From Pseudomonadota bacterium (GTDB taxonomy: Bacteria; Bdellovibrionota_C; UBA2361; OMII01): 64,000 bases of DNA. Under the pieces are notes generated by a model. It worked only from the letters and a program-made list of their open reading frames with translations, did not search any database and was not told the origin of the DNA. Shown here piece by piece: positions 1 to 7,703 of this stretch. The number at the start of each line of letters is the position of its first letter. Within the stretch, counting starts at the first letter, position 1. The stretch is taken from assembly GCA_026390555.1 (NCBI GenBank), contig JAPLFS010000063.1:24630-88629 (forward strand), given 5' to 3'. The position numbers were made by a program, and so were the translations under genes.

Positions 1-416
1 ACCTGCGGGGACTCGCCGTTACACCTCTCTCGATCGATACGCACAATCTGTTGTGTGTGAGCTATAACGCGGGTCTTAAGTACGGTCGGTCGCGAGTCAT
101 CAACTATAACTCCTCTAACGTCCGCTCCGATCTCGGCGAAGAGCCGCAGCATGGCTTGCGCATCCTCATCACTTCCAACGATTCCGCAGACGGTAGGCTT
201 TGCCCCGATGGTAGCGAGGTTTCTAACCACGTTGCCCGCACCGCCGAGTCGGTCCTCGGTTCTCTGTACCTCAACCACCGGCACCGGGGCCTCGGGCGAG
301 ATGCGCTCTACCTTACCCCAGATATATCTATCCAGGATCAGGTCACCCACCACCAGTATGGGGGTAGAGACGATACGATCGAGGGTCGCTAGTAGATCTT
401 TCTTATTTCCGAGCAT
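1..416 (-). CDS. rfaE1: D-glycero-beta-D-manno-heptose 7-phosphate kinase domain, RfaE/HldE type (partial, runs off left edge)
   Basis: Reading leftward from the ATG at 414-416, the frame stays open to the window edge for about 138 codons. It shows ILVVGDLILDRYIWG near residue 20, then SPEAPVPVVEV and LGGAGNVVRNLA, the N-terminal signature of PfkB-fold RfaE/HldE kinases. These phosphorylate heptose 7-phosphate at C1 on the way to ADP-heptose, the donor for the LPS inner core. The gene lies 67 nt downstream of a heptosyltransferase in the same direction, which fits the assignment. Only the kinase domain is visible, so the protein could be a lone kinase (HldA/RfaE1) or the bifunctional HldE. 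No Shine-Dalgarno is obvious before the ATG. Confidence 0.9.
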   Translation of the reverse strand, partial: MLGNKKDLLATLDRIVSTPILVVGDLILDRYIWGKVERISPEAPVPVVEVQRTEDRLGGAGNVVRNLATIGAKPTVCGIVGSDEDAQAMLRLFAEIGADVRGVIVDDSRPTVLKTRVIAHTQQIVRIDRERCNGESPQ

Positions 417-483
417 ATAGGAGGTTATAGCAAGGGAGGCTCGTAGATGCTACCGAGCTTAATGACGGTGACCGGTTACAGCG

Positions 484-1527
484 TTAGGGCCGCTTTTCGC
501 TTATAACATCCCCGATCCGCTGCAGAACGCTCTCTGGGCTAATCAGCCTCATACAGACCTTATTGAGCCCCGGACAGGTGCGGCGCTTGCATGGGGAGCA
601 CCCTACTAATGATGAGAGCGAGAGCTCCTCGCTCCCCCGTGGAGCGTTCCTAATCATCGGGGTCGGCCCGAAAAGGGTTATATGGCGTGTACCGACGGCT
701 CCGCAGATATGCGCCGGACCGGAATCGGGGCCAACACATACCCGCGCACCCTGCAGCACACCAACTAACTCCTTAAGGGTAGTTTTTCCTGCAAGATTAA
801 CGATCTTGAGTGCAGTCGCACTAGCCTCAAGCCGCGCTGCCATCTCCACCTTGGAGCGGTCCCCCAATAGAACAACGCTGCGCAGGCCCTCTGCCTCAAG
901 CGCGCCCAGCAGCCCTGCATAACCCTCCTCTGGCCAATCCTTAGAATCCCATGAGGAGCCCAACACTAGGCCAAGGTAGGGTTCTGAGAGCTCCCCTTTC
1001 CAATCTGCAGTGATATTTGCCAGGGTGATATGTTCCAGTCCGCTTGAAAGCTGTTCCGGAACAGGGATACCGAGTACGCCTAGAAATTTCAGGTAGTGCT
1101 CGACCTTCGGGATACTTTCGGCGCTCTCAGCAATAAATTCGGTATTAAAGAGCCAGTTGCACTCCTTCGTATCCTTTGGATTAAACCCTACCCTTCTTTT
1201 AGCGCCAGAGAGCCACGAGAATATTCCGCTCTTTAAATGACGTTGCAGATCAAGGGTTACGTCGAAATGCTCCCTTCTGAGCTCGCGTCTGAGATTAAGT
1301 ACCCCTGCAAGCCCCCTACTCCTCTCAAACACAACTACTCGATCTATCCTGGGATGGAGCCTAACGATACCGGCGCAGGCCGGCTCCACAAGCCAGGTGA
1401 TTGAACATTCACTCCATGCGGCTTTGCAAGCATCTACAAGAGCTAGCCCCCGCACGACATCGCCCAACGATCCCATCAGAACGATAAGAACGTTACGGGG
1501 AGCCTGTGCGGCTGTCGCTCTAGTCAT
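484..1527 (-). CDS. ADP-heptose:LPS heptosyltransferase, GT9 family (WaaC-like)
   Basis: A 347-residue glycosyltransferase family 9 protein that transfers heptose from ADP-heptose to the LPS inner core on the cytoplasmic face of the inner membrane. Visible signatures are the N-terminal MGSLGD loop (residues 18-23) and the nucleotide-sugar site VGPDSGPAHICGAVG in the C-terminal half, followed by LFGPTP. The tail has a Cys cluster (GCSPCKRRTCPG) seen in many GT9 proteins. Its start overlaps the upstream kinase gene by 8 nt, indicating translational coupling. Whether it adds the first heptose (WaaC) or a later one cannot be settled from sequence; the second GT9 gene in the cluster looks more WaaF-like. 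Confidence 0.85.
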   Translation of the reverse strand: MTRATAAQAPRNVLIVLMGSLGDVVRGLALVDACKAAWSECSITWLVEPACAGIVRLHPRIDRVVVFERSRGLAGVLNLRRELRREHFDVTLDLQRHLKSGIFSWLSGAKRRVGFNPKDTKECNWLFNTEFIAESAESIPKVEHYLKFLGVLGIPVPEQLSSGLEHITLANITADWKGELSEPYLGLVLGSSWDSKDWPEEGYAGLLGALEAEGLRSVVLLGDRSKVEMAARLEASATALKIVNLAGKTTLKELVGVLQGARVCVGPDSGPAHICGAVGTRHITLFGPTPMIRNAPRGSEELSLSSLVGCSPCKRRTCPGLNKVCMRLISPESVLQRIGDVISEKRP

Positions 1528-2278
1528 CGTAACTCCTCATGGTCAGCGACATTAGCTCAGTAAGCAGTGGCGATAATCCGTGCTTAATAACCGCCCGTCT
1601 CCAACGGGTCAGGTATAGATCGCGCAATTGATGCTGTGTGCCGCTAAAAACTCGGGCCTTATCGAAGTCAATGATAAAGACAGCCCCTGCTTCGTTTACC
1701 AGAACGTTACCCGGATGTAGATCTACGTGGAGGATATTGTTCTTAATAAGGGTCAGGAGCTGTACTGAGAGCTTCTTCATCGCATCTTGCAAGCCGTCTG
1801 AATCCTGCGCACTAAGCTCAACGAGCGATTTAGTGTTTGGGATCTCCTCCATGATTAGCCAGGTGCTGTACACGAAAGATCCGCAGGTCACATACACATA
1901 GGGCTTAGGCGCATTAACCCCCACTGCGCGTACGCGCTCTAACATCTCAAACTCTGCGCGCGATCTGATCGGACCAACGCAGAGAAAGCGTCCCCTTGTT
2001 ATCGAGCGCAGCAGTCCGCCGTGTGCATAGCGCTTTACAAAAACACGTCCGTAATGCGGGAGCTCATGTGCTCCGGTCTGCCCACGCCCACCGAGCACCT
2101 CTTTGGGCAGATATTCGAGACCTCTCAGCACTAACTGAACGATCTTAGTTGCGACCGGATCCGGCATCGCGGTTAAACTCGCTACACTGTATGGTCCACG
2201 TATCGCCTCAACGAACGTTAACTCCTCCTGACTAGCCCCGATCATATTTTGCATAGCCATCTCACTACTCAACGACAT
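1520..2278 (-). CDS. LPS core kinase, Kdo/WaaP (lipopolysaccharide kinase) family
   Basis: A 252-residue protein-kinase-like fold. The catalytic loop HVDLHPGN lies at residues 184-191, and IIDFDKARVF just after it supplies the metal-binding Asp in place of DFG. MEEIPNTKSLVEL, about 50 residues before the loop, resembles the hinge region. Family members (KdkA, WaaP, InaA-like) phosphorylate Kdo or heptose in the LPS inner core using ATP. The gene is embedded between two heptosyltransferase genes with overlaps of 8 nt downstream and 14 nt upstream, so an LPS-core substrate is the natural inference. The exact sugar is unknown. Length is typical for the family. Confidence 0.8.
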   Translation of the reverse strand: MSLSSEMAMQNMIGASQEELTFVEAIRGPYSVASLTAMPDPVATKIVQLVLRGLEYLPKEVLGGRGQTGAHELPHYGRVFVKRYAHGGLLRSITRGRFLCVGPIRSRAEFEMLERVRAVGVNAPKPYVYVTCGSFVYSTWLIMEEIPNTKSLVELSAQDSDGLQDAMKKLSVQLLTLIKNNILHVDLHPGNVLVNEAGAVFIIDFDKARVFSGTQHQLRDLYLTRWRRAVIKHGLSPLLTELMSLTMRSYDD

Positions 2279-3368
2279 GTAATCTCTCCCTCAATACAGC
2301 ACCCTTACTTAATCCCATTAAAGCAAGTGCTGCTGATAATACCTCACCTCCAGGCACACCCGTCATACATGCGTTCGTTCCGGTTGGACAGCGCCTTGAG
2401 CCGTGCCTACGACACGGCTTACAGAATAGATCCTGTTTTTCAAGGATCGTCGCGCGGTTTTTCCATGGACCGAAACCAAACTTGGGCGAGGTTGCACAGA
2501 ACACTACAACACTTGGGACCTGTTGAGCAGAGGCTAGATGCAGCGTCATACTGTCGTTGCATACAAGGCAGCCTGCTCGCCGTATAAGTGCGGTCAGCTC
2601 CTCTAGCGAGCTTTCTCCGCATAGGTTTATAACTGAGAGGCCCTCTGCAATCTCAAGGCATCGCTTTCGATCGCTCTCAGCCCCGCTTAAAACAACCCGA
2701 ATGCCGCGCGCAATAAACCCCTCTGCAACCTCTCTAAACCCCTCAGCGTACCAACGCTTGGTCTCCCAGGCGCTGCCCGGTGCAAGCACCACATAGGGGG
2801 TTACATCGTGATAGATCTCGCGTACCCGTTGTGATACCCGCGCTTCATCCTGCGCTGGAAGCCTTAGCGTAGCGAAGCTCGATACGTGCGCGGGCCCCAT
2901 GCGCGCCTCCTTATCAACCTGCGCTTGAATTGATGATATAAGATCGGCTCGTACCAGCTCCAGGTTACGGATAACCTCGTGCTGCTTGGGTGTCTTGGTA
3001 ACCCGTCTGGTGTAGAGAAAACTTAGCCACGCTCCGCTGTAGCCGACGCGCTCTGGAATTCTAGCCAAAAACAACATCAGCGCCGTTCTGGGAGAATTAT
3101 GAAACGAGTAGACCCGATCGAAACGCCGCTCCTTAAGACGTGCTGCAAAACGCTTTAGCCCGCTCCAGCCAGCACCCTCAACGGTTCGATCTAGCACGAT
3201 AGTTTCATCGACGTATGGATCGCGCTGCACAAATTCAGCTAATTTATCTGAACAGAGAACTGAGATACGCACCTCGGGGTCGCTCAACTTGAGCGCCTCA
3301 ATAGTGGGCGTCAGCAGTAGTATATCGCCAAGAAATCCCTTTGGAATTAAGAGAATATTACTCGCCAC
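2265..3368 (-). CDS. waaF: ADP-heptose:LPS heptosyltransferase II-like, GT9 family
   Basis: A 367-residue GT9 protein. The N-terminal ILLIPKGFLGDILLLTPTIEAL motif region (residues 5-25) and the C-terminal VCNDSMTLHLASA site are the two nucleotide-sugar signatures of WaaF/RfaF enzymes. CRRHGSRRCPTGTNACM near the end is a Cys-rich segment similar to that of the downstream paralogue. It would add the second heptose to the inner core. It is the first gene of the compact LPS cluster (waaF-like, kinase, GT9, rfaE). It lies 12 nt downstream of rlmN, so the cluster is probably transcribed together with rlmN. Confidence 0.85.
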   Translation of the reverse strand: MASNILLIPKGFLGDILLLTPTIEALKLSDPEVRISVLCSDKLAEFVQRDPYVDETIVLDRTVEGAGWSGLKRFAARLKERRFDRVYSFHNSPRTALMLFLARIPERVGYSGAWLSFLYTRRVTKTPKQHEVIRNLELVRADLISSIQAQVDKEARMGPAHVSSFATLRLPAQDEARVSQRVREIYHDVTPYVVLAPGSAWETKRWYAEGFREVAEGFIARGIRVVLSGAESDRKRCLEIAEGLSVINLCGESSLEELTALIRRAGCLVCNDSMTLHLASAQQVPSVVVFCATSPKFGFGPWKNRATILEKQDLFCKPCRRHGSRRCPTGTNACMTGVPGGEVLSAALALMGLSKGAVLRERLHVVE

Positions 3369-3380
3369 GCTATATCCTGA

Positions 3381-4517
3381 TTACGCTGCTACCTGTTGCT
3401 CATCTAGCACCACAAGGCGCGATGGCCGCTTTGATTCTGTCGCCAACTGCCCACACGCCGCCCCGATATCAGCCCCCTTTGACCAGCGAATAAAGGTCTG
3501 CAGCCCCTGTGAGTTAAGATAACGCTGCCAAGCGAAGACCCACTCACGGCTTGGCGAAAGATATCCGAGTCCGGCGTTCTCGTTGTACGGAATAAGGTTC
3601 ACCTTGACCGGCAATCCGCGCATTAACTTGGCGAGTCGCTTCATATCGTCGTTGGTATCGTTCACACCGCCGAGCATCACGTACTCAATCGTGACCTTCT
3701 TGCGTGGCCCAACTGGGAAGTCCTTTACTGCGGCCAACAACTCACTAATCGGGAATCGGTGATTAATCGGCATGATCCGTGAACGCACCTCATCGGTTGT
3801 TGCGTTGAGCGATACCGCCAAACTGACCGAGACTCCACTAGCTGCCAACTTTCTAATGGCCGGAACGAGCCCAACCGTTGATACCGTAACCTTGCGTGGA
3901 GACATGCCGTATCCGAGCGGGTCGGTCAGGTTACGCACAGCGCGGGTTACTCCATCGAAGTTATGCAGCGGCTCTCCCATGCCCATAAATACGATATTCT
4001 GGAACGAATCTCCGTAGTTCTTGGCATCCTCAAGAACTCCGTTCACCTGCCGCAGGATCTCTGAGGTCGAGAGGCTCCGTTTAAGCCCCATCGTGCCGGT
4101 GCGACAAAAGGTACACGCCATCGCGCACCCTACCTGAGAAGATAAACACAAGGTCATGCGATTCGGTTGCTTTATCATAACCGACTCGACCAGATCTCCC
4201 CCCTCTACCTCAAAGAGGTACTTACGGGTTCCATCCGAGCTAATCTGGCGATCATGTATCCGCGCCTTAGGAAAAACGAACACCTGCGAGAGACGCTCAC
4301 GCAACTCACGACTAATGTTAGTCATCTCTTGAATGTCGGTAACTCCTTTACGATATACCCACTCAAAGAGCTGTGTAGCGCGAAACTTAGTGGCTCCGAA
4401 CTCCAGATCGAGGAGCTCCACCAGCTCGGCATAGCTATAGTTAAAGAAATCCTTTAGCTCGGATTTAGTTGGCTCGGATGTAATGGTTGGTTCCGACACA
4501 ATAGCTGATTCCAACAC
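3381..4517 (-). CDS. rlmN: 23S rRNA A2503 / tRNA A37 C2-methyltransferase, radical SAM
   Basis: A 378-residue radical SAM enzyme. The cluster motif CAMACTFC places the three Fe-S cysteines at residues 131, 135 and 138. GMGEPLHNFD follows about 45 residues later as the SAM-binding glycine motif, and EYVMLGGVNDTNDD and VNLIPYNEN match RlmN. The second methyl-carrying Cys of the pair appears in the C-terminal GADIGAACGQL segment. The enzyme methylates 23S rRNA A2503 and A37 of some tRNAs, tuning decoding accuracy. The first ~22 residues are low in conservation and repetitive (SEPTITSEPT), so a start a few codons downstream is possible. It lies between ndk and the LPS cluster. Confidence 0.97.
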   Translation of the reverse strand: MLESAIVSEPTITSEPTKSELKDFFNYSYAELVELLDLEFGATKFRATQLFEWVYRKGVTDIQEMTNISRELRERLSQVFVFPKARIHDRQISSDGTRKYLFEVEGGDLVESVMIKQPNRMTLCLSSQVGCAMACTFCRTGTMGLKRSLSTSEILRQVNGVLEDAKNYGDSFQNIVFMGMGEPLHNFDGVTRAVRNLTDPLGYGMSPRKVTVSTVGLVPAIRKLAASGVSVSLAVSLNATTDEVRSRIMPINHRFPISELLAAVKDFPVGPRKKVTIEYVMLGGVNDTNDDMKRLAKLMRGLPVKVNLIPYNENAGLGYLSPSREWVFAWQRYLNSQGLQTFIRWSKGADIGAACGQLATESKRPSRLVVLDEQQVAA

Positions 4518-4546
4518 GATCGTTTCCTTTGTTACGCAAAGAGAGA

Positions 4547-4960
4547 CTAACTAAGCTCGGGAAAGAAAAGCTTAATCTCAGTTGCTGCGTTCTCAAGGCT
4601 ATCTGAACCGTGCACTGCATTTGCAGCTATGCTCTCAGCATAAAGATTACGGATAGTTCCAGCATCGGCCTTCTTAGGATCCGTAGCACCCATCAGCTTT
4701 CTATTTAGGTTAACAGCGTCCTCACCCTCAAGTATCGATACGAGCACCCGACCGGAGCACATATAGTCGATCAGCTCTCCGTAGAAAGGCCGCTCCTTGT
4801 GAATAATATAGAACTCTCCGGACTGCTCCGGGGTTAGGGTCATCATCTTCGCCGTAACGATAGTAAGGCCAGCCTCCTCAAAATGGGCAAGGATCTTACC
4901 AACGAGGTTACGGGCAGTTGCATCTGGTTTGATGATAGAGAGGGTACGTTGCATTGACAT
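4547..4960 (-). CDS. ndk: nucleoside diphosphate kinase
   Basis: A 137-residue NDK of standard length. TLSIIKPDA near the start and NAVHGSDS containing the phosphohistidine at residue 117 are diagnostic. The enzyme transfers the gamma phosphate between nucleoside triphosphates and diphosphates in the cytosol through that histidine. Translation can start at either of two in-frame ATGs two codons apart (MSMQRT). A good sigma70-type promoter lies upstream (5026-5054), with rlmN following 29 nt downstream, so this is probably the first gene of an ndk-rlmN-LPS transcript. Confidence 0.97.
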   Translation of the reverse strand: MSMQRTLSIIKPDATARNLVGKILAHFEEAGLTIVTAKMMTLTPEQSGEFYIIHKERPFYGELIDYMCSGRVLVSILEGEDAVNLNRKLMGATDPKKADAGTIRNLYAESIAANAVHGSDSLENAATEIKLFFPELS

Positions 4961-5025
4961 GGTCTTATTACCTATTACGTTTGCGGGAGATGCGCTCCTA
5001 GCGAGATACGCGGAGCGGCCCGACT

Positions 5026-5054
5026 ACTATAAACGGGACCCGCATCTAACTCAA
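5026..5054 (-). promoter_or_regulatory. sigma70-type promoter for ndk
   Basis: On the minus strand TTGAGT (5049-5054) is followed after exactly 17 nt by TATAGT (5026-5031), 4/6 and 5/6 matches to the vegetative consensus. It sits about 65 nt before the ndk start, in the only non-coding gap upstream. Inferred from sequence only. Confidence 0.55.
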
Positions 5055-5111
5055 GTCAGGGGAGTTTTTAGAATCAATGCAACTATTTACCTGGCCAGAC
5101 CGTGTCCGTTA

Positions 5112-5127
5112 GCCCCTATCAAGGGGC
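5112..5127 (-). other. small GC stem-loop after coaD
   Basis: GCCCC and GGGGC form a 5-bp stem around a 6-nt loop just beyond the coaD stop codon. There is no U-tract after it on the minus strand, so it may stabilise an mRNA 3' end rather than act as an intrinsic terminator. Confidence 0.3.
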
Positions 5128-5135
5128 ACTCTAGG

Positions 5136-5702
5136 CTACCTGGAGAGCCCCTGCAGCCGCTTTCTCTCGCGATGCTTTGCCTCAAGTGCCTTGCTGACCA
5201 CCTTTGGAACCATATTTGAAACATCCCCGCCCAGCATGGCGACCTGTTTAACGACCGTAGAGCTGATGTAGGAGTGCTCCTCCCGCGCGGTAAGAAAGAA
5301 GGTCTCTATACCTGGGGCAAGCTTGCGATTAACGAGCGCCATCTGTGCTTCGTAATCGAAGTCTGAGATAGCCCTTAGGCCACGGATAACCACCCGACTT
5401 GCTGTGCTCTGTACGAACTCTACGAGCAATCCCGAGAAGCTTACAACCGAGACCCTGCCCTTATACTTGACGAACTGCTTGGTAATCAGCGCTACCCGCT
5501 CCTGCTCTGTAAAAAGGGAGTCCTTGGAGGGGTTAAAGAGAACGGCCACTATAACCTTGCTAAAGATCTCGCTTGAGCGCTCGATTATATCAACATGTCC
5601 GTTGGTTAACGGATCGAAGGATCCGGGAAAGACCACTGTAGAAATATCTGCTGAAATAGCAGTAGCACGCGCTGAATCTTTTCGACTATTAGATTTTGCC
5701 AT
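5136..5702 (-). CDS. coaD: phosphopantetheine adenylyltransferase
   Basis: A 188-residue nucleotidyltransferase that joins 4'-phosphopantetheine to ATP to give dephospho-CoA, the fourth step of CoA synthesis. FPGSFDPLTNGHVDII (from about residue 25) contains the TxGH-type nucleotide motif with His36. RGLRAISDFDYEAQMALVNRKL and EEHSYISSTVVKQVA are the usual family blocks. It carries about 22 extra N-terminal residues (MAKSNSRKDSARATAIS) relative to the E. coli enzyme, with no better internal start seen. It is followed by the ndk promoter region and is divergent from the small plus-strand gene at 5767. Confidence 0.95.
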   Translation of the reverse strand: MAKSNSRKDSARATAISADISTVVFPGSFDPLTNGHVDIIERSSEIFSKVIVAVLFNPSKDSLFTEQERVALITKQFVKYKGRVSVVSFSGLLVEFVQSTASRVVIRGLRAISDFDYEAQMALVNRKLAPGIETFFLTAREEHSYISSTVVKQVAMLGGDVSNMVPKVVSKALEAKHRERKRLQGLSR

Positions 5703-5766
5703 GACCCCTCTGATTGACTATGGTAAATAGTAAGTATTCTTTAAATATATGAAAAGGTCTAACGAC

Positions 5767-6015
5767 ATGGAGTTATCACGCTTAGCGGCGAAACAGAAGC
5801 GCTACATGGATGTTCTGCTCTTTACAGAGAGTGAGGTGCTAGATTCCTCCATAAAACCTAATCTTCTCAAGGTACTGGCTAAGTATAAAGGTGCCCTTGC
5901 CAACTGCTGGAAGGAGCAAAAGATAACCGAGCAGGACATCTTTGTGCTTGGCTCACTAGAGCGAGAGCTCGATGCCCTGTATAATCAGGCCCACCTGAGG
6001 TCAAACGTTACCTAA
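5767..6015 (+). CDS. small hypothetical protein
   Basis: I do not recognise this 82-residue protein. It is predicted helical and charged (MELSRLAAKQKRYMDVL at the start, LGSLERELDALYNQ near the end), with no signal peptide or membrane segment. The ATG at 5767 is preferred over one 18 nt upstream because AAAAGG lies 9 nt before it, while the earlier ATG has no ribosome binding site. It is followed 8 nt later by another unknown gene in the same direction, so the two probably form a small operon divergent from coaD. Confidence 0.65.
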   Translation: MELSRLAAKQKRYMDVLLFTESEVLDSSIKPNLLKVLAKYKGALANCWKEQKITEQDIFVLGSLERELDALYNQAHLRSNVT

Positions 6016-6023
6016 GAGCCCCT

Positions 6024-6608
6024 ATGACAGATATACGCCCCCCTACTACCATTCAAACAAGAGAGCGCCGACCACTTCGGGATAACTGGATCGCCATGAC
6101 CTTCATGGCTACTCTTTTAATCGCCTCGGGATCAACCGCCACCGTTGTTGGCTATAAAATTAAACTTGCCGACCGTGACAGAAAGTCACAACTGCTCAAT
6201 GCATATTCGGCGCTAGGTGGATCGTTTGAAAAGTCAAAGAGCTTGGGCACTACGCTCTATAATCAGGCTCTAACGAGCGATCAGAATATCTTTGCAACTA
6301 CCTATGAGGTTAACGAACGTGCGCGCACCTTTGGACTCTACCAGGTTCTTGAAACCACCCCGCCGCAGGTATTAGAAACAGCGCTGCAAGGACTGTGGAA
6401 GATCAACGCAACTGAGTCTGCAAAAAGCTCCCGTGATGCCTGGCGTGCTCTGCAAGAGGGCCGCGCCGCTAAACATACGGGGGTCGATCCAACTGCCGCA
6501 CGCTTTGCACGACAGTACGACCGTCACCTAGCACGGGATACAGAGCTAAAGCTCTTTAAGTTTCTAGTTGATAACCGTGTGACGATTGCTCCGTCACAGA
6601 CCAAGTAG
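6024..6608 (+). CDS. hypothetical single-pass membrane protein
   Basis: A 194-residue protein of unknown function. After a basic N-terminus (QTRERRPLRDN), residues ~25-46 (WIAMTFMATLLIASGSTATVVG) form one membrane helix. The rest is a hydrophilic, helix-rich domain rich in Arg, Lys and Asp, presumably periplasmic or cytoplasmic-facing depending on topology. The positive-inside rule favours N-in, which puts the C-terminal domain outside. No catalytic motif is visible. It follows the small gene at 5767 by 8 nt with an AAGAG ribosome binding site, and converges on the bTHX gene. Confidence 0.7.
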   Translation: MTDIRPPTTIQTRERRPLRDNWIAMTFMATLLIASGSTATVVGYKIKLADRDRKSQLLNAYSALGGSFEKSKSLGTTLYNQALTSDQNIFATTYEVNERARTFGLYQVLETTPPQVLETALQGLWKINATESAKSSRDAWRALQEGRAAKHTGVDPTAARFARQYDRHLARDTELKLFKFLVDNRVTIAPSQTK

Positions 6609-6633
6609 CAAGCTGTATTACTTGCTTTTCTTT
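6608..6633 (+). terminator. weak intrinsic terminator candidate
   Basis: GCAAG (6608-6612) pairs with CTTGC (6621-6625) around an 8-nt loop and is followed by TTTTCTTT. It would end the two-gene plus-strand operon, but it overlaps the coding end of the convergent bTHX gene and the stem is short. Confidence 0.3.
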
Positions 6634-6800
6634 GCTACTGGAGCCTTCTTTACTGCAGTGCCAGTTGTTTTTGTAGCTACTTTTGTAGCTGTCTTTGCAG
6701 TCGGCTTATAAGCTGCCTGCTTGCTCTTGTGAGGACGCGCATTGCCGTACGATGCGCTGAAGGTCTTTCCTCGACGAGTGCTCTTATCTCCCCTACCCAT
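6618..6800 (-). CDS. 30S ribosomal protein bTHX
   Basis: A 60-residue very basic protein. Its first 26 residues (MGRGDKSTRRGKTFSASYGN then ARPHKS) match the Thermus THX signature (MGKGDRRTRRGK, then a Tyr-Gly-Arg-Pro-like block). THX sits at the top of the 30S head and stabilises RNA junctions. This version carries an extra tail of about 30 residues made of alternating Ala, Lys and Thr, like a histone tail, which the Thermus protein lacks. The gene is isolated, with a TATAAT-like -10 hexamer at 6826-6831 on its strand. The family call is clear; the role of the tail is unknown. Confidence 0.85.
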   Translation of the reverse strand: MGRGDKSTRRGKTFSASYGNARPHKSKQAAYKPTAKTATKVATKTTGTAVKKAPVAKKSK

Positions 6801-6825
6801 AAAAACTCCACTACTTTAGATATAC

Positions 6826-6831
6826 ATTATA
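6826..6831 (-). promoter_or_regulatory. -10 hexamer for the bTHX gene
   Basis: A perfect TATAAT on the minus strand lies 26 nt before the bTHX ATG. No convincing -35 hexamer is found 16-18 nt upstream, so only the -10 element is proposed. Confidence 0.4.
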
Positions 6832-6876
6832 ATTGATCTAGCGCCAGTATTGGGCGCCATAGCTCTAAACTTAGTA

Positions 6877-6897
6877 ATAGTTATACTATATAACTAT
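6877..6897. promoter_or_regulatory. AT-rich inverted repeat between divergent genes
   Basis: ATAGTTAT and ATAACTAT form an 8-bp perfect inverted repeat with a 5-nt spacer, centred between the bTHX gene (minus) and the DUF971 gene (plus). The form is that of an operator for a dimeric regulator, or of an AT-rich cruciform. A GCGCC/GGCGC inverted repeat lies just to the left (6841-6857). No regulator is identified. Confidence 0.35.
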
Positions 6898-6962
6898 CGC
6901 CACGTCGAATAGGTTCTCATATGGAACCATAAGGTGGCATCATCGTACCAAAATACAACATT

Positions 6963-7313
6963 ATGACGCACCCCTCCCCAGCTTTTCCAACTCCAACCGA
7001 GATCAGACGAAACGCAACCTCAGGCCTGACAATCACCTGGCTAGACGGAGCCGTTACTACCTTAAGTAGCGAGCTGTTACGCCGCGAGTGCCCCTGTGCG
7101 GCCTGCAGAGAGGTGCGCGGCGATACGACACATACCAAACCGCTGACGGGCAAGAAGCGCTCTCTTGCTATCATTGATAGTAGTCTTGAGGAGGAGTTAA
7201 AGCTGCAAGAGATCTGGGGGATTGGCCAATACGCGCTAGGGATACGTTGGGGTGATGGTCACGAGACCGGTATCTATCCCTTCAATCTACTGTTGGAACT
7301 AGGACAACGCTAG
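6963..7313 (+). CDS. DUF971 domain protein
   Basis: A 116-residue protein of the DUF971 / gamma-butyrobetaine-hydroxylase N-terminal-like family. It has PTEIRRNATSGLTITWLDG at the start, then LRRECPCAACR and WGIGQYALGIRWGDGHETGIYPFNLL. The CPCAAC cysteines and the GHxxGIYPF block are the conserved features, consistent with a metal or Fe-S binding role proposed for the family; the exact function is unknown. Free-standing DUF971 proteins are common in proteobacteria. It converges with infA, separated by 28 nt that can fold as a TTAGATA/TATCTAA stem. Confidence 0.85.
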   Translation: MTHPSPAFPTPTEIRRNATSGLTITWLDGAVTTLSSELLRRECPCAACREVRGDTTHTKPLTGKKRSLAIIDSSLEEELKLQEIWGIGQYALGIRWGDGHETGIYPFNLLLELGQR

Positions 7314-7341
7314 TATTTAGATATCGCTAGATTATCTAAGC

Positions 7342-7581
7342 TTAGCCTGGGCCACGACCACGCACCTCAACTAGGCGCTTAACGATACGCCCCTTTGAGA
7401 GATCGTATGGTGAGATCTCAACTATGACCTTATCACCAGGCAGAACGCGGATGTAGAACTTACGCATCTTGCCAGCAAGGTGCGCTAGCACCTCGTGCCC
7501 ATTATCACACTGCACACGAAATGCGTTGGGAAAGCACTCCTTAACAACTCCGTTCAACTCGATTGCGTCCTTTGATGCCAT
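7342..7581 (-). CDS. infA: translation initiation factor IF-1
   Basis: A 79-residue OB-fold protein. It begins [13 protein letters not shown], with a central block [19 protein letters not shown] and the [19 protein letters not shown] segment typical of IF-1. It binds the 30S A site and helps IF-2 and IF-3 place the initiator tRNA. It is slightly longer than the E. coli protein (72) because of a VRGRGPG tail. It lies 122 nt downstream of accA, a gap that may contain its own promoter (TTGCAT, 17 nt, TACTCT on the minus strand, weak). Confidence 0.96.
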   Translation of the reverse strand: MASKDAIELNGVVKECFPNAFRVQCDNGHEVLAHLAGKMRKFYIRVLPGDKVIVEISPYDLSKGRIVKRLVEVRGRGPG

Positions 7582-7703
7582 GCGACCTATGACCTTTACA
7601 TCTGTACTTGACAGTTAAAATGCACGCCGTAGCGCACCTGTCGTTTGAGTGAGAGTACCCCTGCTTGAAATCTTATGCAACTCGCTGAAAAGATGCGATC
7701 TAG

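Noticed and set aside
51..420. Plus-strand open frames at the left edge
   Set aside because: The minus strand encodes a clear RfaE/HldE kinase through the same bases.
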